DNA of 64,000 bases from Aplidium turbinatum (GCA_918807975.1 OU964931.1:15262251-15326250), one strand, 5' to 3'. Shown: positions 24,101 to 35,500, numbered from the stretch's first letter. The notes: generated by a model from the letters alone, not told the origin. Made by a program: numbers and translations.

Positions 24101-27100
24101 AATCTAATAGGCTAGCTACTTAATCTTAGGTTAAGTGTACTTCATTTCGTTATCTGCTGGCACCAACACTCCATCGAATAGCCTAATCAGTAATCATCTC
24201 CCATGAATATTGAAGTCTGCACTGCTAAACTTCTTGCAAACTGAACTGCTGAATTTGATTCGAAAGCAGTAGGCCTATAAATACTACCGGTATTTGATCA
24301 CTTACTTGCAAAATATCTACAATTAAAAGCTGATAAAAACACTACCGTTTTTAACACTACCAATAATCCTAATCCTTCACCTACCCTACCTAAACCAGAG
24401 GCAGTGTCCCAGTCTAAATAACCGGTAACTAGCTAATGACTTTATATCCTCTAAAATGGAACCCCATCAAAAAGCAAAAAAAAATCATGTCACGTGGTTA
24501 AATGACTCGACGCTATTGGTCAGAACGGACTTAGCTACTTTTAGAAGAAAAAATTACCTTTCCGCTCAAAACCTGTATTCGAAAATGATGGCTTAGCAAG
24601 CTTTATACCAAAATATTTTTGTGTCTGGTGACAAAGGACAATGAAAGCAATACGTTTTTGTACTTAACTCAATTCGAGTGAAAATGTGACTTAGTCACTT
24701 TTCGTTCTAAACGCTTCATTTGGATACAGTACAGTCCGCAGTTTTGTGGCCCGTATTGCTACTTGTGGTGTCAAACACCATTGCAGCAAGACATGCAGTA
24801 CAGTTCTAATTGTTTAACAATTCCATGCTTGCATTGGCTATTTGCTTTCCGTTTGAATCGGATGTTTGTGCAGGCAAATAAGGAACACCAACCAGTTTTG
24901 AGCCTCCAATACCTGATAGTAATATCGGAAGCCTTTATTCCAAGACCCTGAGTGAGGTCAAGCCAGCTATGTTGATTCAATGTTGCAAGATGGTGAATCA
25001 ATGTAACAGGCGCGGAGCTGTCATGCTTGACCTCAATTGAGATCTTGACATACTGGCACTGGTCTCCTAACCTAATTCTTGAATTTACCTTGTTTCAATG
25101 TAGAGAAAAAGATGAGAAATAGCAAAAAAACTGATGTTCAAACTAGGGAAATCTCCTAATTTTACTGTATTTCAGTTTAGACTTTCGTTTTCAATCTGCA
25201 CATCCAATTTTTGTCCAATCTCAATCAAACTTTGCAAAGTGCCTTAATATGTGAAATGTCACACCAGAAAAAAAGTTCAGGTGATTTCGGCCACATGAGG
25301 GCGCCTGTGGCACCCTAGCCTATAGCGTATAAAACAACTTTTGGTTACATGAATATAATACATGATTGCCCATTTTTAGGTATTGCTACATCATTTAAGA
25401 CGGGTTTTGGTTAGAAAACCGTGAAAAATAAGATGCAATTGCATCAGAAACATCTGGATGCAAACGTCTAAGCATAAATGCATAGGAATAGGTGTGCTCT
25501 CCCATTCTTCTCGGTGTTCTGCCAATGTTTCCCTTTCACACAATGCAATCTTCAAGAGGCTCTTGACATGATCTTTAAAAAAGATAATGCATTTTAAATC
25601 AATAAAAATGTATGGTAGTCACAATGATTGCTGCACACATTTCACTTTACCGCACATGCTTACCCAGTCAGCAAAATCAGTCCTTTTTACATTGATTCAA
25701 CGTTTTGCGGACGTTGAATCAATGTAAAAATGACGGATTTTGCGTCAAATAAATGAATAATAAAAATGACGAAATTTACGTCAAATCGGTCATGTTTACA
25801 TTGATTCAACATCTGCAAAACGTTGAATCAATGTAAAAATGACTGATTTTGCTGACTGGGTAATCACATACTACAACTACACATGGTATTATAAAGTAGC
25901 AGTTTTGGAAGATTGTTGATTTCACAAAATTATGCTGTATAGATAACTTACAGTAAGTGGGGTTTTCTTTGATCGTTTTTAGAGAATAGCCAATCCGAAA
26001 CCAGCGGTAGACCTGCTGCTATTCTCGTTGGGATGAATAGCAGTTACAAGTTGTCTATAAAGAAATGCAGATCAAAGTGATGTTTGCACTCACAAGCCAA
26101 TAAAAACTTATCTGTAGGTGTGTTTATTACATCCATTATAACAAATCCATAACAAAAATGTTGACCAATAATAGGCCTTCCCACTCCGCCCCGTTAGCTC
26201 AGTGGTTACACGCCCGACTCAAGATCACACGGCGCAAGTTCGACTGAAAAAGCGTTACATGGGGGAGGGGGGGGGATTGAAAAAAGCGTTACGTTGGCGT
26301 TACATGGGGGAGGGGGGGGTCAAAAATTCGGAAAAAAAGCGTTACGTAATATTTGAACGTTCCCTAACCGGCCCTGTGTCAAGAGCCTCACATTTATGCG
26401 GGTGCAACCTACTTCGTACCATGAACAGTTCGTACCATGAAAAGATCGAGAGAAAAAAATAGCACAAAACCGAAAGCAACAAAGCCGAAGTCGCTAATCG
26501 ATCAATTTATACCATGAAAAGATCGAGAGAACGAAAACATTTTAAAGTTAGGGTTAGGAGTTAGGGTTAAGCGAAAACTCCGATCCGTGTGCTATTTTGG
26601 CTTTTTTTAATTTTTTTTTTCAATTTTCTCAGGGTACGACTTGATGGTACAAACTGTTCATGGTACGAAGTAGGTTGCATCCCATTTATGCACTGTTACA
26701 TTACCGTTGCATATAGTTCTAGCCGGTAAATGAAATAAACACCAGTTGGTCAAGGACTTGTTTTGGTTAATACACTTGGTGAGTTATAGATGGGTCATTT
26801 TAAAATTACATGTAGCTAGGCATCGCTATACCAGCAGGCAGCAACTAAAATGTAATAGGCTTAGCCGGAAGATATTCTAAATTATATGAAAAAAAAATTC
26901 TCAAGGATGGTACAGTACTCCCCAGAGTCCCCATTCCCCAACTTATGTACGGTACTTTATAACAAACATGTAGTAACATAATTTTGTTAAGCCAAAATTA
27001 CTTCAAGAACTTGACGTTTCCTGACAGGCTGTCGTATGAATGGATTGGAATTTTGTTGTGGAGTTGTCTCATCACTGGACCTTGACTCCAAAGGTTGCAG

Positions 27101-29496
27101 AGTTGTTGAAATGGATGTTTTTGAAAAACATTGAAGGGCATGCATTGCGGTTTAATTTTAAGCTGTGTTGCAAGTCCCATATTAAATTGAAGAAGATTTT
27201 GAAAATCTGTTTCCTTGAAATGGAGTCGGCATTATTATGCTGTGCTGGTCTCTGTTGCTCCTGGCCATACTCATGTGGTGTTTAAAAACTTGTCCCATTT
27301 CAATTTTCTTGCATGATTTTTTGGAAATTTGAACAAAAAAATTTTATCGACAGAAGAACCACCAGATGAACACTGAACAGTCATATACAACACATCGACT
27401 TATCATGATGAGTACAAAACTGTAACAGGTTTAGCTTAATCTATTTATGTATGATGTCAGTAATAGTATAGCACTGGGAAAGCATGTATATATTGAGGTA
27501 GGCATACTACCTAGTTTAGCCTGTCTGATAGGCCTGTTGAGAACACAAACATGAAAAATAAATAAATTTAAACCCCTACAATCCTTGACTGTCTAACTCT
27601 GAACCTCTTGTTATTAAAATCCCATCAAAACCATACATACTGTAGCACTGCAGGAAATTACTGGCATTTGCTTGTTTCCTGAAGTGCAAGGCCTAGTGTA
27701 AATGTGCAAAAAATGATGTAAGCTAGTATCAAGGCTACAGTAAACTAAATCTGAGCTAAAATTGTTACTTGTGATAATTTTATCTACTGCTGCAAACCAC
27801 AGACCTTAAACCAGCAAAATGTTTTGCCGAACTCTGGTTATTACGTCACGTAAGCAAATATTTTATTTCGACAACAGTTGAAGCGGTGTGTGTTGGAATT
27901 GCAAAACCAAAACTTTGTTTTAAGGTTGCACGAGAACAAATGAGTGTTTTTTCATAAAAACAAGTGCAACGTGTTTTTGAATATCCCCTTTATGTATTTT
28001 AACTCTCAATTTGCATTTGAAAATGGACTTGTCTGCCCCTTTAACCCTATTTGTAGCGACCCGGGTTTTATGAGGACGCCCCACTCGAGTAGTGAAATTT
28101 CTCACAGAAGTGTGAAGTTTCTTGACTTTTAGTTTTTATTCTTTGCGAATTTTCTAAACCTACACTGGTCATTTTTTTACCTTCCTGCCCTTCATAATAA
28201 GCATTTCGTCTCAGGCGGCTAGACATTTTCATGCAGTTTTTTAGATATTTTCGTTGCTTGACATTTGAGCAAACAAATTATATGGTAGATTATAAATGTT
28301 AGTGCAATTACTTTGGAATGTAAAAACGCCCAAAAATGCCTTATATTTATGAGCAAAAGTATTTTTTTGTCTAATCTAGCATTACTCTATGTTATAATTC
28401 TAAAATATGCGTTCGAACGGTAAATTTTGAAGCTTTTTTCCGGAAATTAGAATAAAAACCGACTTTCTGCCGTTTTTTCATTTCAAACACTTTATTTCAA
28501 TAAATTTATTGGGTAAAAAAATACATGACTGCCATGACTACAATACCACAATGCTACATAAAATTAAATTTATCCAGGGATGAACTTGACCACAGCCTCA
28601 CACAGTTGGCGGAATGGCCCGTTTCGGTGAGTCCGATTCGGTGAGTCCGATCCCTTAACGGGGGATTTTTTCAATTTTTTTTTTAAATTATTGGGTACCG
28701 TAGCCTAATTATCATTGCCGTTTTAGGGTTAGGGGTTTGGGGTTAGAGGTTAGGAACTCACCGAATCGGACTCACCGAATAGTAGCAGACCCCACAGTTG
28801 GCATACACACCTCCGGGCCGCAACTTTCCAAAAGGTACCATTAAAAAATCCCGTTTGAAGTTTGTTTGGTAATTACAGAAGAAAAAAGAGCAATAGCAGT
28901 GGTGGGAATCAAACCCACGTCAATGAAATGACTAACCTATCACCGCCCTAACCCTCTGCGCCAAGTCAGCCGATGGAAAACCGATGACTTAATTTAACTA
29001 TGATTTGCGTTTTTCTTTTGTTTCTCTTTTTGCAAAGTTTGTGATTGCCACGAAAAGTAACAATCTAATTATACTATTCCTAACCGGCAACTCATTTTAG
29101 GAGTCTAAAGCACTACATAAAGCGAACGAAGGGAGAAAAAAGTACATCACTGAACTGACAGAAGCTACTTTTCATCTGGATTCTTATCAACGAGTTCAGG
29201 GAAAATGGTCAAAGCCAAAGCTCACGAGGTACGCTGTTGAAAGTAAATATGAGTTGGTGTTGTTAAAGAGCGTATCTTCGCTCCCTATTACCCAGGGAGC
29301 TGTCTGTTTTTCACTCGTGAAGAACTGTTCAATCTGTCAAATTCGCTTACTAGATGAAATAAAGCAAATTTGTTTTCTCATTTAATATCAGCAAGTATAA
29401 AGCGACAATTTACAAGTCAACATGTCATTGTTTAGAAGTCAAACCCGACGAAAAGAGGAGCCAAGAGTGCAAGGTGGTTTAAAGACAAAGAAATGA
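15143..29496 (+). CDS. CCDC169: CCDC169-like coiled-coil protein, six exons
   Basis: I assemble six exons: 15143-15207, 15351-15452, 15644-15776, 19812-19901, 29101-29228, 29436-29496. All introns begin GT and end AG and the phases join, giving 192 residues. The protein starts MEMNDYTDEELKAEIEQE and continues with EGSEWKTRFETQQELNQQLE, closely matching my memory of vertebrate CCDC169 (EGNEWKTRYETQLELNKQLE; about 214 residues), then GLVKQLEKEKSGLEGQ, another match. Most of residues 10-150 is predicted coiled coil; the C-terminal end is basic (RSQTRRKEEPR). The function of the family is not known to me. Intron 3 (4.0 kb) holds a 3-kb foldback element and intron 4 (9.2 kb) several transposons. 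In-frame stop TGA upstream and no earlier ATG support the start; GTTCGACAG at about 15121 could be a 5' UTR or spliced-leader acceptor. Confidence 0.85.
16541..19548. mobile_element. Long palindromic foldback element, copy 1
   Basis: Bounded by GGGTCTGCTACTATTCGG on the left and CGGGCCATTCCG on the right, inside a 9-bp duplication CCAAATATT (16532-16540, 19549-19557). The two halves are inverted copies of each other around 17450: GAAACATTCACAGAAGCCC (17385) faces GGGCTTCTGTGAATGTTTC (17500), and ACAAAACGCGAACGTTAAAA faces its complement near 19160. Iterated TCGGCGAGT/ACTCGCCGA motifs occupy both tips. The right arm is interrupted by a hAT-like insertion (17786-18987); without it the arms are about 0.9 kb. 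The TSD length and long arms suggest a MULE/Foldback affinity. It lies in CCDC169 intron 3, 264 bases before exon 4. Confidence 0.85.
17786..18987. mobile_element. hAT-like element nested in foldback copy 1
   Basis: Starts CATAGACGCCTAAGCCGTG and ends GTTAGGCGCCTATG, with an exact 8-bp duplication ATTTTAAC (17778-17785, 18988-18995). The uninterrupted target ATTTTAACTATTC can be read in copy 3 of the foldback near 32985. The interior is about 90% alike to 54356-55593, and both contain a palindromic TTGATTCAACGTCTG-type module. No transposase. Confidence 0.85.
19902..21743 (+). other. CCDC169 intron 4, left part
   Basis: No coding exon is visible. There are worn element ends: CAGTGGCATTGACAG at 20571, a GC-rich CCGG-containing block (20955-21030: CCGGAGGC, GGCCGGATATTCCGGCC), and AAAGGGGCAGTAAACCCC at 21083. 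None could be paired with an opposite end. Confidence 0.4.
22776..23328 (-). pseudogene. Transposase-like fossil with GALHRARWM motif
   Basis: Read from 23328 down: ELKIESSSGPNISIF, SKSHKEIDLLASKREELSEL, an in-frame TAA near 23095, then QRPGALHRARWMSKLIYSL, and a C-terminal part with TVYFYVSWWFTYVEA, ending at 22776. I recognise the GPxSGP...GALHRARWMxKxIYSLK arrangement from uncharacterised transposon-borne proteins of cnidarians and arthropods, but cannot name the superfamily. The N-terminal part is missing and the frame is broken by at least one stop. It belongs to the element at 21744-25317. Confidence 0.5.
23398..24718. mobile_element. 1.3-kb inverted-repeat insertion
   Basis: TGAAGCGTTTAGAACGAAAA at the left is matched by TTTTCGTTCTAAACGCTTCA at the right, and the next bases also pair (GTGACTAAGTCAC on both sides). 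It interrupts the 21744-25317 element. Target duplication is not clear. No coding region recognised; the interior is AT-rich with many TAGGCTA motifs. Confidence 0.75.
25663..25860. mobile_element. Palindromic MITE, TA target
   Basis: Ends CCCAGTCAGCAAAATCAGTC and GACTGATTTTGCTGACTGGG are perfect inverted repeats flanked by TA (25661-25662, 25861-25862). Inside are two smaller hairpins of the type ATTGATTCAACGT...ACGTTGAATCAAT. Related hairpin modules recur at about 10700, 10975, 18030, 54530 and 61910, so this appears to be the intact form of a widespread family. Confidence 0.8.
26185..26399 (+). repeat. Broken SINE copy (same family as 29709)
   Basis: Head CTCCGCCCCGTTAGCTCAGTGG and AAGTTCGACT are the A and B boxes of the tRNA-derived SINE. 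The body is then replaced by repeats of AAAAGCGTTACATGGGGGAGG, and a piece of SINE body (TAACCGGCCCTGTGTCAAGA) resumes at 26365. The copy is cut by the element at 26400. Confidence 0.65.
26400..26683. mobile_element. GGGTGCAACC-family MITE, TSD ATTTATGC
   Basis: Ends GGGTGCAACCTACTTCGTAC and GTACGAAGTAGGTTGCATCC are inverted repeats within an exact 8-bp duplication ATTTATGC (26392-26399, 26684-26691). The centre holds AAGATCGAGAGA and a telomere-like AGTTAGGGTTAGG tract. A much larger relative lies at 40242-41981. Confidence 0.85.
26692..28609. other. CCDC169 intron 4, right part; no gene recognised
   Basis: Frames at 27040-27285 (+) and 27180-26998 (-) overlap and show no recognisable domain. 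A run CTGCCCCTTTAA at 28033 resembles a MITE end but has no partner. Otherwise plain AT-rich sequence. Confidence 0.4.
28610..28792. mobile_element. Short member of the foldback family, TSD CACAGTTGG
   Basis: Starts CGGAATGGCCCGTTTCGGTG and ends CCGAATAGTAGCAGACCC, inside an exact 9-bp duplication CACAGTTGG (28601-28609, 28793-28801). Iterated TCGGTGAGTCC motifs at both tips and a centre with GGGTTAGGGGTTTGG. It has the same unlike termini as the 3.0- and 2.4-kb copies, but only 183 bases. Confidence 0.9.
28896..28971 (-). repeat. tRNA-like sequence (pseudogene or SINE head)
   Basis: On the minus strand, TGGCGCAGAGGGTTAGG fits an A box/D arm, and GTGGGTTTGATTCCCAC is a perfect five-pair T stem with a B box. 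The 5' bases (GCTGACT) cannot pair with the 3' bases (CACTGCT), so an acceptor stem is missing; a working tRNA is unlikely. Confidence 0.45.
29381..29386 (-). promoter_or_regulatory. Possible NDUFC2 poly(A) signal ATTAAA
   Basis: First AATAAA/ATTAAA-type hexamer on the minus strand downstream of the NDUFC2 stop at 29555. If used, the NDUFC2 3' UTR would run antisense across the last CCDC169 exon (29436-29496). Confidence 0.35.
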
Positions 29497-29534
29497 GTTG
29501 TTTCCCTGTATATTTGTAGCACTACACTGTGAAA

Positions 29535-29540
29535 AATAAA
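29535..29540 (+). promoter_or_regulatory. Poly(A) signal AATAAA of CCDC169
   Basis: Canonical AATAAA 39 bases after the CCDC169 stop; cleavage 10-30 bases further on would fall within or at the edge of the NDUFC2 last exon on the other strand. Confidence 0.7.
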
Positions 29541-29554
29541 GATATATTGTTTTG

Positions 29555-32500
29555 TTACGATCTTATGAATGGCTTGAAATGGTGAAGAACTTCCGGATCG
29601 CCAAACTTTGGTTTATCTGTAAAACAAAGGATGCGTCAAATTTGGCTGGCTGGGAAGTCAAAGCAGAAAGGATCTTAACTGACGGCGAATCCCATTTTTA
29701 TTAAGAGTGTCCGCTCCGTTAGCTCAGTGGTTACGCGCCCGACTCAAGATCATGCGGCGCTGTCTCGGGGTGTGCGCTTAAGCAACAAATTTCAGGAATG
29801 TTCTCCATTCAGCGGCAAGTAGTGAATGGAATAATCCCCCGGCAACAACACTTCAACAATCGAAAAACTTCACTGCCAATCTCGGTAACCGGCCTTGCGT
29901 CAAGAGCCTCTACAAGTCTGCAAAACTACCAGGAATAACCTATCAAGGCTTTGTCAGTCAGAGGATGAAGATTCAAAACCAACCAGTGTTGACATGGGGG
30001 AGGGGATCGCTTTTTGTAATGTATGATGACGTTTTTTATGGACAGACCCTAATAGCATTTTCATAAAGTGGATGAAACGGCCAGCCTCTGCTTTCACAAG
30101 AAAGCTGGCGTCCAGACACACATGGGTCAGCGTTTCCCTTCGTATTCGCTATTATCGCCTGGATCCCTTCTACCAACCATTCGTCGTTGTACAAAGACAC
30201 AAGCCAGCAATGATGAGATAACTACATGATTTAAGCTTACTCGTGTATGAATTACTAGAAAACAACAAACCTTCAGAAACAAATATATCTACATCACTTT
30301 TCTTTCCTGGCCTTATACGTCCTATAGTACAGGCAGTTAAAATCCTTCCTGTCTTCGATTAGACGTGGACAGATGGTAACAGGCTCTACATGGTATGCTA
30401 CTCGCATGATGTTTTTTTTGCACGTCAAATGTTTCAAAAATATTCATGCAACGGAAAATTTTCACGAAGAGCAAAGGTCATTTTTTTCACAAAGCTTATT
30501 GAATACAATATTGAAACACAAACTCGTATACTTTTTATTTGTGTTTATACAAAGAGCATAGGATGTGCCCTCTGCAGCGAATGATTCTAAAATGATAGAA
30601 AGCCTGACTCAATGTTTAAAAAATGCAAATAGGTAGCTGCGTTACCTGATATTGGAAACATGTCTTTTCTGCTCAGAGCGTACTCAAAACAATATTTAAA
30701 TTTTCCCATATAGTATTGGTGATGCGCACGAGTCATGTAATAACCGGCCCATACTCCAGCTGCTCCTACTAATGCCATCACTGGCAATGCTGAAAACATA
30801 AGTGCAAGGATCGAGGTAGAGTGTGCACTGTGACTGTGCACAAGGCACTATTTCAAAGCACAGTACTTAAGTTAAGCAACTAGTACAGCTTATAGGCAGG
30901 AATAACGTATGCCGCAAGACTTACTTGTTACTACCAGGAGAATAGAAAGGCAAAATTAAATATCTAAGCTCTGATCGGGAGCAAGTCGTCTAGTCAACTT
31001 CTAATTATAATTTGCTGGTTTGTGGAATTAATTAGCGCAAAGCTGTTGTATCGCCTTAAAACTTTTATCGTTGCTATTAAGTTTACGTTTTTTTGCTAGC
31101 AAACCGCGATAAAAATGGGTCTGCTACTATTCGGCGAGTCCGATCCGGCTAATCCGATTCGGCGAGTTCCCTATTCGGCGAATTTTTGAAATTTTATTTT
31201 TGAAAGGGAATTATCGGGTACCGTAGCCTAATTATAATTGCCGTTTTTACATCGTTAAACGTTGAAATCGTGCAGAAAGGAATAAAAATAAAATGTTTGA
31301 ACTATTAAATTAAAATTCGTTATGTCAGTTCAGTTGAGTTGTTTTTATTTCTGACCATCATATGAAAAACAATACACGTCAACATAGCTAAGGTAGAAGC
31401 GACAAAACGCGAACGTTAAAACGTGCTTGTGACCGAAGTAAGTTATTGAGTTGAAAGATATTTGGCACGGTCGCAACACCTTCAGAAAAATTTAAGATAT
31501 GAACGGAAAATAAAAAAAATAAAATGTTACAAAAAAAAATCATGTTAATGTCTATAAGTTAGTACTTTTGAATAGTTAAAATGATTAGTTGTTTGGATCA
31601 ACAAATGTGCAGCCTACAGCTTGGATTGAAAGGAAATTATCGAGTACCGTAGCCTAGTTATGCAGAAATTGCCGTTTTTACATCGATTTAACGTCGCTAA
31701 AGGTTGAAATCGTGTAGAAAAGAGAACTTTGCTGACTAGGATACGTTGAAACTGGGAAACATTCACAGAAGCTCTTCGATTTGTTCCGAGAACCCATTTA
31801 GCCTTTGAACAGTTCATTTGTACATTGATTCAACGTCTGAATACATTATCTTAAAAATGCAACGTATCGAAGGGCTTCTGTGAATGTTTCTCAGTTTCAA
31901 CGCAGGCCCTAAAACTCGTGTTTTTTTTCCGGCAGCCATCGTGGCCTACCGAGAGCTCCTTCTCGGCGGCCAAATCTGCGTGCTTGGAGGCCAAAATACA
32001 ATAACGATAGCACAAGTAAATAGCATTAAATTTGCAACAATGTTAAAATGATCACTTAGCGTTGTTGAAGTCTGGGCGACGTCCTGCAATAGAATCGTTG
32101 TACCACGCAATAAATGCTTTATCGAGATTGTAATCCGGTATTGCGGGACCATCTAACGACCCTAAATTGTTTTAACTGCTCGCAGCTCAGTAAATTGTTT
32201 CAACTGCATACCGCCTTTCATAAAACCTGACCATTTATTCCATTATGATGTCACCATTGAGGGTGTGAAGTCACTAACCCATAGCGTTCTCAACTATGAA
32301 GACACGTGTTTTACCCACGGATGTCAACTAACCTAGTTCTCCTTTTTAACAACGATTCAATATCCGACAACATTGAATCGATATAAAAACGACAATATTG
32401 CTAGCCGATGTAAATTAGCACTTCGGATTAACACTTCATCAAAATTAACATCGGGAATTGCAAACAAGACTTACAGCGCTGGTGATCGCAGCTGGATATA

Positions 32501-35500
32501 TTCAATACAACAGTAGTGACTATGATGCGCTGACCTAATTCTGCGTCACTCTTTGATACTACATATTTTCGACATTCAATCCACGATCATTCTATTGCGA
32601 AATTAAATAATTGGCTAGAAGAAACTTGCGAAGAAGAAGCTAGAAGAAGAAGCGGCCAAACTTGGCCGACGTTGGAGGTAGCACAAGCGGTCATTCAAGC
32701 ACTACTTAGCGACCATGGCCACCGGCTGCTTTAAGGCTTGCAACGTATCCTAGTCATCAAAGTTCTCTTTTCTACACGATTTCAACGTTTAGCGACGTTA
32801 AAACGATAGGCCACACATTTGGTTAGCCTTTTCATTCTGTTACTACAATGTAAAAATGAACTGTTAGGCTAACTGGGTTCTCGGAACAAATTTTTGCTGG
32901 TAGGGATAACTAGGCTACCGTACCCGATAATTTCCTTTCAATCCAAGCTGTAGTCCATACATTTGTTGATCCAAACTAATCATTTTAACTATTCAAAAGT
33001 ACTAACTTATAGATATAAACATGATTTTTTTTTGTAACATTTTATTTTTTTTATTTTCCGTTCACATCTTAAATTTTTCTGAAGGTGTTGCGACCGTGCC
33101 AAATTTGTTTCAACTCAATAACTTACTTCGGTCACAAGCACGTTTTAACGTTCGCGTTTTGTCGCTTCTACCTTAAAAACAACTGAACTGACATGACGAA
33201 TTCAAGCACGTTTTAGCGTTCGCGTTTTGTCGCTTCTACTTTTGCTATGTTGACGTGTATTGTTTTTGATATGATGGTCAGAAATAAAAACAACTGAACT
33301 GACATGACGAATTTTAATTTAATAGTTCAAACATTTTATTTTAATTCCTTTCTGCACGTTCAGCGACATTAAAACGATGTGAAAACAGTTAGGCTACGGT
33401 ACCCGATAATTCCCTTTCAAAAATAAAATTTCAAAAACTCGCCGAATAGGGCACTCGCCGAAAAAGGCTCTCGCCGAATAGGGAACTCGCCGAATCGGAC
33501 TAGCCGAATCGGATTAGCCGAATCGGACTCGCCGAAACGGGCCATTCCGATAAAAATATGCTGTACAGTACAAGCAATATATTGTAGGTACATGTACGCA
33601 TACACTATACAATGTGCAGTAAATACTAAGTTGTACATTTTTAACCAATTTAGAAAACAATTTACAACAGACTTTCCGCAAATTTTCTTTCCATCAGCGT
33701 AAGAAAGCCGAAGCGATAGACCGTAATTTTTTTCTGCATCCCACGCAAAGCTTGGTATGAACCAACGAATTGTTTGGAAGCTAATTGATCGTGCAAGAAA
33801 GGACGTTTACGAACCATCCCCCAAATGACACGTACCAGGTAGGATGACCGCACTTAAACATTAGCAAATTGTTGCCTTGGGAATGATCAGTAGCCTCTCC
33901 AAATAGTGCGGGAATTTCTAAGGGGAATTGCATACGACTTTGAAATAGATTCTTCAAAATTTGATGACAAAATTGCGTACGCTTCTGTTGTGTTTTGTTT
34001 TTCATAGTTTTCAATAAACACTAAGCCTTACATTGAAAGACGAGTGAAATAGGCAATTGGATATAGTTTATTTCTGACTATTAAAACGAAAAAAATAGTG
34101 CTTATCCAGGCCTCGAAATTCCGGCGGTCATGGCGGACATGACCTCCGGAATGACCTCAAATGTCCGCCGAAGCCGACTCATTGGTCGGTCATAAATGAC
34201 CGCCGCAAAATTCTTGACAAAAATAGAGCTAATGCAGCAAAAATATATTTTAAATTTGAATTGTTACAATTGTTTGTTTAACGCGAACAAATACGGAGCT
34301 GAAACAATAATAGTACAGGCAATTGCTTTAAAGATCACATTAGAGTAGCGTGATTAACGAGCTGATGGCAAAAGTAGCCATTTTTACATCATTTCAACGC
34401 CTTGCAATGTTGCCTTAAAATAAAGTTGTCTGAACTTTTCGGTAGGATATGTATTCTAATTTTAACAATGAGGATTATTGCGTTACATTGATCGTTTGTT
34501 AAAAAGAAACGTCACAGAGAAGCAAGTCTCAGCTGGGTTCCGCACGTGCTTAGGCGAATGTGGCGACCTTATCCACGCTGATACTGATAGAAATAGAATT
34601 TCCGCACAGAAGGGAGTGTGTTAGACTAACACTATTGTGTTAGTTAGTTAACACTAACACTATTGAGGGCTAACACTATTGAGTCACTGATGCGCATTTG
34701 TCTGGACGGTCCTGAGCTGGAGATTTACGATCCCGCGCCGGCAGTAATCGCTTGGCACAACGATTCTATAACGCGAAAACCACGGAATAAGTGATCGTAG
34801 TTGCTTTTGTAATAAGGAAATTTGGATTGTTGTTTTCAATTGTGTTTATTGCGTCGTTACACAACTGTCATTAACGCACTGATTTATTTGCAAGCAATCT
34901 GCTCCAGTATACTTCAGGGCCGGTTAATTAAGCCATAAACTATTGCAGAGTTATTCTGTTGTAGAAAATCTTCTACAAACACGACTACCGTACACAATAC
35001 TGTAGTGTGATTTTGTGCAAAATCTACATGCAAAAATATGTCCGGTTGAGATATTAAATGTCCGCTGAAAGGGCCAGTCCGGTAGGACATGCTTGACCGC
35101 CGGAAAAAAGTACAAATTTCGAGGCCTGCTTATCATAACACAGTCTAGAAAAAAGTGTAAGCGACAAAATGCGAACTTTGCCAACATCATGAAAGTGATA
35201 CCTCAGCAGTCAGCGCAACCTAAACATCAGACGCAACTCACAAGAGACAACTACGTCTGACGGCATTCGGAACGCGTCATCATGTGTACCCAGGGGCGCC
35301 GGAACGGTTTTTGATTGGGGGGGGGCAGGATTATAAAAAAAGGGCACTTTTGTTGGTGAAAGGCCAATTTTTTTAAAGTTTTAAGATAAGATATAACGAT
35401 AATGCTCATCTATCAGCTCACTATCGAGTAATCATACAAGTGTCCGGTGTACAAAAAAGAGCATCATGCTATGTTATAATAATGCAACCACCTGTGTTGC

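Larger units (their letters stand above)
21744..25317. mobile_element. 3.6-kb DNA transposon, TSD GCCTATAG
   Basis: Inverted ends TAGGGTGCCACAGGCGCCCT and AGGGCGCCTGTGGCACCCTA lie inside an exact 8-bp duplication GCCTATAG (21736-21743, 25318-25325). Similarity of the two ends continues inwards (CACCTGAACTTTTTTT, and GGACGTGCAGATT against its complement) for about 170 bases. It carries a decayed transposase-like frame on the minus strand and a nested 1.3-kb inverted-repeat insertion. It sits in CCDC169 intron 4. Confidence 0.85.

Noticed and set aside
26187-26243. Possible tRNA gene (TAGCTCAGTGGTTA with TTCGACT)
   Set aside because: No acceptor stem or closed cloverleaf, and the same head recurs with a shared non-tRNA body elsewhere, so it is a SINE head.
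27040-27285. Short frame as a host exon
   Set aside because: Overlaps an equally open antisense frame, with no splice context and no family motif.
30361-30600. Two alternative last exons for NDUFC2 (acceptors near 30590 and 30330)
   Set aside because: They give reading frames unlike the NDUFC2 C-terminus; the exon at 29616-29555 yields KFGDPEVLHHFKPFIRS and a proper stop.
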